6,385 nt of DNA from Gallionella sp. Its GTDB lineage: Bacteria > Pseudomonadota > Gammaproteobacteria > Burkholderiales > Gallionellaceae. The stretch spans positions 1 through 6,385 of the forward strand of contig JAUSMR010000018.1 of NCBI GenBank assembly GCA_030645955.1, given 5' to 3'. Of the stretch, positions 4,242 through 6,385 are shown in pieces. The translations under genes and the position numbers were made by a program. Under the pieces are notes generated by a model. That model had not been told where the DNA came from and made no database searches. It worked only from the letters and a program-made list of their open reading frames with translations. Each line of letters starts with the position of its first letter. Within the stretch, counting starts at the first letter, position 1.

Positions 4242-4592
4242 ATGCAGACCGTCAATATCCGCCAACTCAAGAACAATCCATCGACTGCCCTGCGCAGTGC
4301 CAAGGAAGACGACATGGTTGTAGTGATGAACCGCGATCACCCGGAGGCCTTGTTGATCAACCTGGCCAAGCTCAACCTACCCGATCTGGCTTCAGTGCGG
4401 GTGGCTCTGGCGGTGTCGCTGTTTCGCAATGGGGCGATCTCCGCCGGGTTTGCCGCGCGCATGGCCGACCAGCCCTTATCCGCGATGCTGACTCTGCTTT
4501 CGAGTCATAACATTCCCCTGACTGGTGGGAACGAGGCCGATGCCCGCGATGACCTGAATGCAGGAAGGCAATGGCTGGCCAGCAAGGATTGA
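4242..4592 (+). CDS. Phd-like/UPF0175-like antitoxin
   Basis: A 116-residue antitoxin that appears to join two types. Residues 1 to about 42 (MQTVNIRQLKNNPSTALRSA, then VVVMNRDHPEALLIN) read as a Phd/YefM-like DNA-binding N-terminus. Residues about 53-95 (ALAVSLFRNGAISAGFAARM and TLLSSHNIPL) resemble UPF0175, the usual partner of DUF3368 PIN toxins. The rest is an acidic tail ending QWLASKD. It should repress the operon and cap the PIN toxin encoded three bases downstream. The ATG has AGGGGA five bases upstream, within an inverted repeat. The gene is intact. Confidence 0.75.
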   Translation: MQTVNIRQLKNNPSTALRSAKEDDMVVVMNRDHPEALLINLAKLNLPDLASVRVALAVSLFRNGAISAGFAARMADQPLSAMLTLLSSHNIPLTGGNEADARDDLNAGRQWLASKD

Positions 4593-4595
4593 GAC

Positions 4596-5123
4596 TTGCG
4601 TAGCGTTGTCATCACTGATGCGGGGCCGCTGATTGCGTTGTCACGCATCGACGCTCTGGAATTGTTGCGCGGATTGTTCGGGCAGGTACTGGTTACAACG
4701 CAAGTCCGCGCTGAAGCCTTGCCATTGGCTGATTATCCGGGTAAGGCGATCATCGCCCAGGCATTTGATGCTGGCTGGCTGGTTTGCCGGGTACTGCCCG
4801 AGACTTCATGGCAACCCACGAATCCTGCCCTCGGCGCGGGCGAATGTAGTGCCATAGCGGCTGCATTGGAAATGCCCGGATGCTTGCTCATTGTCGATGA
4901 CCGCGCTGCGCGGGCGGAAGCAAGATGGCACAGGCTTGCCATCATCGGCACAGCAGCGGTTGTTGGTCTGGCCAAGTTGCAGGGCTTGATTCCGGCTGCA
5001 CGTCCAGTTCTGGAAAGGCTTCGACCGGCGGGATATTTCATTCACCCAAATATTGTTGAAGCGGTATTGAAAGACGTCGGGGAGTCGGCCGGGTCGCCGT
5101 CTGGCCGAAGTTCATTGAGGTAG
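4596..5123 (+). CDS. DUF3368 PIN-domain toxin (VapC-like RNase)
   Basis: A 175-residue PIN-domain protein of the DUF3368 group, expected to be a magnesium-dependent RNase held in check by the preceding antitoxin. The acidic residues of a PIN active site are visible: Asp8 in VVITDAGPLIALSRI, Glu40 in VTTQVRAEAL, Glu83 in LGAGECSAIAAA, and Asp101/102 in LLIVDDRAARAEA. GTAAVVGLAKLQGLIP (about 118-133) is another typical block. The start is a TTG at 4596, supported by AAGGA (4584-4588) seven bases upstream and by the family's usual N-terminus. It lies three bases after the antitoxin stop, so the two form an operon. The C-terminal 20 residues are poorly typical. The next genes face it convergently. 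Confidence 0.85.
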   Translation: MRSVVITDAGPLIALSRIDALELLRGLFGQVLVTTQVRAEALPLADYPGKAIIAQAFDAGWLVCRVLPETSWQPTNPALGAGECSAIAAALEMPGCLLIVDDRAARAEARWHRLAIIGTAAVVGLAKLQGLIPAARPVLERLRPAGYFIHPNIVEAVLKDVGESAGSPSGRSSLR

Positions 5124-5188
5124 TCGGTAGCAAAGCGCGGGCCCGGCTTATGGGGGCATGTTGCATCGCTCCTCTGGGTTGCCTGAGT
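5124..5188. other. Convergent intergenic gap
   Basis: This 65-base gap separates the plus-strand PIN toxin gene from the minus-strand RelE-like toxin gene. It holds a GC-rich patch (GCGCGGGCCCGGC) but no clear stem with a T tract on either strand. Confidence 0.3.
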
Positions 5189-5515
5189 CTACTTTTGCCC
5201 GTATGTGCTATCGTGGGCTGGCGCAACAGATAGCAAACGGATGAAATCACCCTCCCGGTAAGCAGTGGCCCTTCGGGATTGGGTCATTCGCAGGGAATAG
5301 ATCGCGTCAACGCCAGACGGTGGCTTGACACTGCTGATTTTTCCCCACTTCAGGCCCTTGTCCCGGTAAAGCTGGCCCCATGTCAACTGTCGGATCTTAT
5401 TCAAAGTGTCAATTGCCGCATGGCGCTCAGGCTTTTGCAGGCCTAGCAAGCTGTTCTGAAACGTGGGGTTGTTCAGGTCAAGCCGAACCAACGAATCAGC
5501 ACTACTGCTTGCCAT
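5189..5515 (-). CDS. RelE-like toxin, poorly characterised type
   Basis: A 108-residue protein encoded after an AbrB-type antitoxin. Its middle has LNKIRQLTWGQLYRDKGLKW (about 38-57). The C-terminal strands are AIYSLRMTQSRRATAYREGD and FIRLLSVAPAHDSTY (about 71-105). The basic TQSRRA-AYR block followed by a hydrophobic strand and a HD--Y end fits the catalytic half of a RelE-superfamily mRNA interferase. The first 30 residues are less conserved in character. The ATG at 5515 overlaps the antitoxin gene by 14 bases and has no clear ribosome site, so translation is likely coupled. The toxin call rests on the pairing and the C-terminal pattern. The pairing of a RelE-like fold with an AbrB antitoxin is less common than MazF or VapC pairings. 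Confidence 0.65.
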   Translation of the reverse strand: MASSSADSLVRLDLNNPTFQNSLLGLQKPERHAAIDTLNKIRQLTWGQLYRDKGLKWGKISSVKPPSGVDAIYSLRMTQSRRATAYREGDFIRLLSVAPAHDSTYGQK

Positions 5516-5780
5516 GAGACAAACGGGTCAAAGTGTTCTCCAAAACAGCATCGCTCGGCGGGTTTTGTGCTGCCCATGCCAGGGCGTTGTCGAGGTCGGA
5601 CGTTGCCTGCGGCATATGTAGCCAGCGCTCGTTATCGGGCACCACAGTGGCAGTGCGAACCAACCAGACGCCAGCCTCTTGTTCTTCGACGACAACTTGT
5701 CGCCCGGCGAACTGCTTACCCAGTGAAATCTGGCCGTTGGCGCCAACTACTTTGACTGTGGTGGAGGTTGCAGCTAACAT
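5502..5780 (-). CDS. AbrB/MazE-type antitoxin
   Basis: A 92-residue protein whose N-terminus (TTVKVVGANGQISLGKQFAG, then RQVVVEEQEAGVWLVRTATV, about 7-46) has the swapped-hairpin pattern of SpoVT-AbrB antitoxins. A C-terminal arm follows (about 47-92: VPDNERWLHMPQ, DLDNALAWAAQNP) that would wrap the toxin. It is first in a two-gene operon with the RelE-like toxin. The ATG at 5780 has AGGA eight bases upstream. The AT-rich DNA before it (5781-5820) is the likely promoter, with TTGATT and CATACT candidates at unconvincing spacing. It should repress itself, as AbrB-type antitoxins do. Confidence 0.75.
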   Translation of the reverse strand: MLAATSTTVKVVGANGQISLGKQFAGRQVVVEEQEAGVWLVRTATVVPDNERWLHMPQATSDLDNALAWAAQNPPSDAVLENTLTRLSHGKQ

Positions 5781-5844
5781 AATTAAAATCCTAATTTAGT
5801 ATGGCACGAATCAAATTGTAGGTGTGGTTGCACGAATGTCAAGC

Positions 5845-5878
5845 TGTGGCGCGTAATGTGTGGCGCGTAATGTGGCGG
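5845..5878 (+). repeat. 14-bp tandem repeat, about 2.4 copies
   Basis: The unit TGTGGCGCGTAATG occurs twice head to tail (5845-5858 and 5859-5872), followed by a degenerate partial third copy (TGGCGG). It lies in non-coding DNA upstream of the AbrB-type operon and has no evident function. Confidence 0.7.
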
Positions 5879-5963
5879 GTGGAGACGCCGGGAAATCGGC
5901 GAAGGCGCTGAGGGGGTACCGCCGGATGCCATGCCCGAAAACTCATCCCGGTAACGCTACTGC
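5879..5963. other. Spacer, no gene recognised
   Basis: The DNA is GC-rich. An ATG at 5931 is in frame with the truncated ParD-like gene downstream but is separated from it by the stop TAA 5952-5954. The open plus-strand frame from about 5860 looks like chance. Together with 5781-5844 and 6132-6337 this makes a gene-poor stretch of about 550 bases, broken only by the ParD-like remnant. Confidence 0.3.
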
Positions 5964-6131
5964 ATTGAGCACCGTTCCATTGCGGGGCAGATTGAGTTCT
6001 GGGCGCGGGTGGGGCGGGCCGCACTCGATAACCCTGATTTGCCGGTCAGTTTTGTGGCGGAATCGTTGACTTCGATGGCTGAACCGCGTGAACAGTTACA
6101 GCCGTTCGTGCCCCGCAGTGCTAGCCGGTAA
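5964..6131 (+). pseudogene. Truncated ParD-like antitoxin
   Basis: Fifty-five codons ending at TAA 6129-6131 encode IEHRSIAGQIEFWARVG, then RAALDNPDLPVSFVAESL and a tail ending EPREQLQPFVPRSASR. The core aligns with the intact ParD-like antitoxin at 1114-1323 (IEHRSVPKQIEYWSRIG, NPDLP). The N-terminal DNA-binding strand and helix, about 20 residues, are missing, and the frame is closed by TAA at 5952-5954. No toxin gene follows. The tail differs from the first copy, so it is a separate family member and not a duplicate. Confidence 0.65.
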
Positions 6132-6337
6132 TGTGGTCAGTTAGGCAAACCCGGCGATTTGCGCGGCAATACAAGAGGCTGCATGACAGGTCGCCTCCGA
6201 CGTGGATGGCGCTGGTACCAAAAACAGTCCAGCGTGCGCAGCCAGCAAAAGCTGCTGAGAGTAGCCCTGTAACCAGAAGGCGCATTAAACTCAGAACCCC
6301 ATCCCTCACAAGAGGGGTCACATCAGGAGTTTCCAAA
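6132..6337. promoter_or_regulatory. Intergenic region upstream of the third DUF6447-like gene
   Basis: No gene is recognised in these 206 bases. Near the 3' end lie the inverted pair CCCC-TC and GAGGGG (about 6297-6316) and then AGGAG (6325-6329), eight bases before the ATG at 6338. A leader with a small hairpin is plausible. The expected toxin partner for the truncated ParD-like antitoxin is absent. Confidence 0.3.
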
Positions 6338-6385
6338 ATGCCCGTGATCAAAATCTACGACAAAGAAGGCGCCTTTGACACCCTG
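6338..6385 (+). CDS. DUF6447-like small protein, N-terminus only (window edge)
   Basis: The ATG follows AGGAG by eight bases. The first 16 codons read MPVIKIYDKEGAFDTL, clearly related to MPIIKIDDKEYDFDT at 3965. Here the reading frame passes correctly through the place where the 3965 copy is frameshifted (ACC CTG). It could therefore be the functional member of the set, but the gene runs off the window and its integrity cannot be seen. Confidence 0.6.
   Translation, partial: MPVIKIYDKEGAFDTL

Noticed and set aside
4733..5045. Minus-strand frames opposite the PIN toxin gene
   Set aside because: The plus-strand protein has the PIN acidic residues in place; the opposite frames are by-products of GC-rich coding DNA.
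5533..5799. Plus-strand 88-codon frame opposite the AbrB-type gene
   Set aside because: There is no ribosome site, and the serine/threonine/cysteine-rich sequence is typical of antisense translation.
5860..6069. Plus-strand 69-codon frame over the tandem repeat and ParD-like remnant
   Set aside because: It is out of frame with the recognisable ParD-like sequence and carries no recognisable pattern of its own.
6121..6351. Minus-strand 76-codon frame near the right edge
   Set aside because: There is no ribosome site or family resemblance, and it covers the leader and start of the DUF6447-like gene.

Overview
The window looks like a genomic-island segment from a proteobacterium. I would guess a gamma- or betaproteobacterium, because the paralogue types resemble those of methanotroph or sulfur-oxidiser islands. 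There is no rRNA or housekeeping gene to fix the taxon. It is an archipelago of small toxin-antitoxin (TA) modules on both strands, packed together with broken pieces of other TA genes and of non-TA genes. Nothing here is a transposase, integrase or CRISPR array.

Layout: (a) 167-863, minus strand: toxin-first higB-higA pair, with a palindromic operator at 877-889. (b) 977-1129: a short SD-led ORF of unknown function that runs into the next promoter. (c) 1072-1601, plus: operator, ParD-like antitoxin and RelE/ParE-type toxin, overlapping by one base. (d) 1633-1854: orphan DUF2281-type antitoxin, followed by a chain of remnants: the C-terminus of a killer-protein toxin (1853-1942), a possible antitoxin start (1957) and a HicB C-terminus (1979-2047). 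(e) 2213-2846, plus: toxin-first killer protein and antidote protein, overlapping by 17 bp. (f) 2959-3106: tails of a DUF6447-like gene and probably of a methyltransferase. (g) 3072-3862, minus: second higB-higA pair, whose antitoxin reads through into the flanking debris. (h) 3859-4184: an unidentified gene tail and a frameshifted DUF6447-like gene, whose last 85 bp repeat those in (f). (i) 4242-5123, plus: Phd/UPF0175-like antitoxin with a DUF3368 PIN-domain toxin. (j) 5189-5780, minus: AbrB/MazE-type antitoxin with a RelE-like toxin. (k) 5845-6131: a 14-bp tandem repeat and a truncated ParD-like antitoxin. (l) 6338 to the end: the start of a third DUF6447-like gene.

Each intact pair should act as an autoregulated addiction module. 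The RelE- and HigB-type toxins would be expected to cleave mRNA on the ribosome. The PIN toxin would be a metal-dependent RNase. Each antitoxin would neutralise its toxin and repress its own promoter. Several pairs have palindromes positioned for this autoregulation. The toxin-first pairs lack a Shine-Dalgarno site before the toxin, while the antitoxin starts are close to or overlap the toxin stop. The repeated DUF6447-like pieces suggest that the TA modules accumulated in, and helped break up, an older gene cluster. All functions are inferred from sequence; no search could be run.
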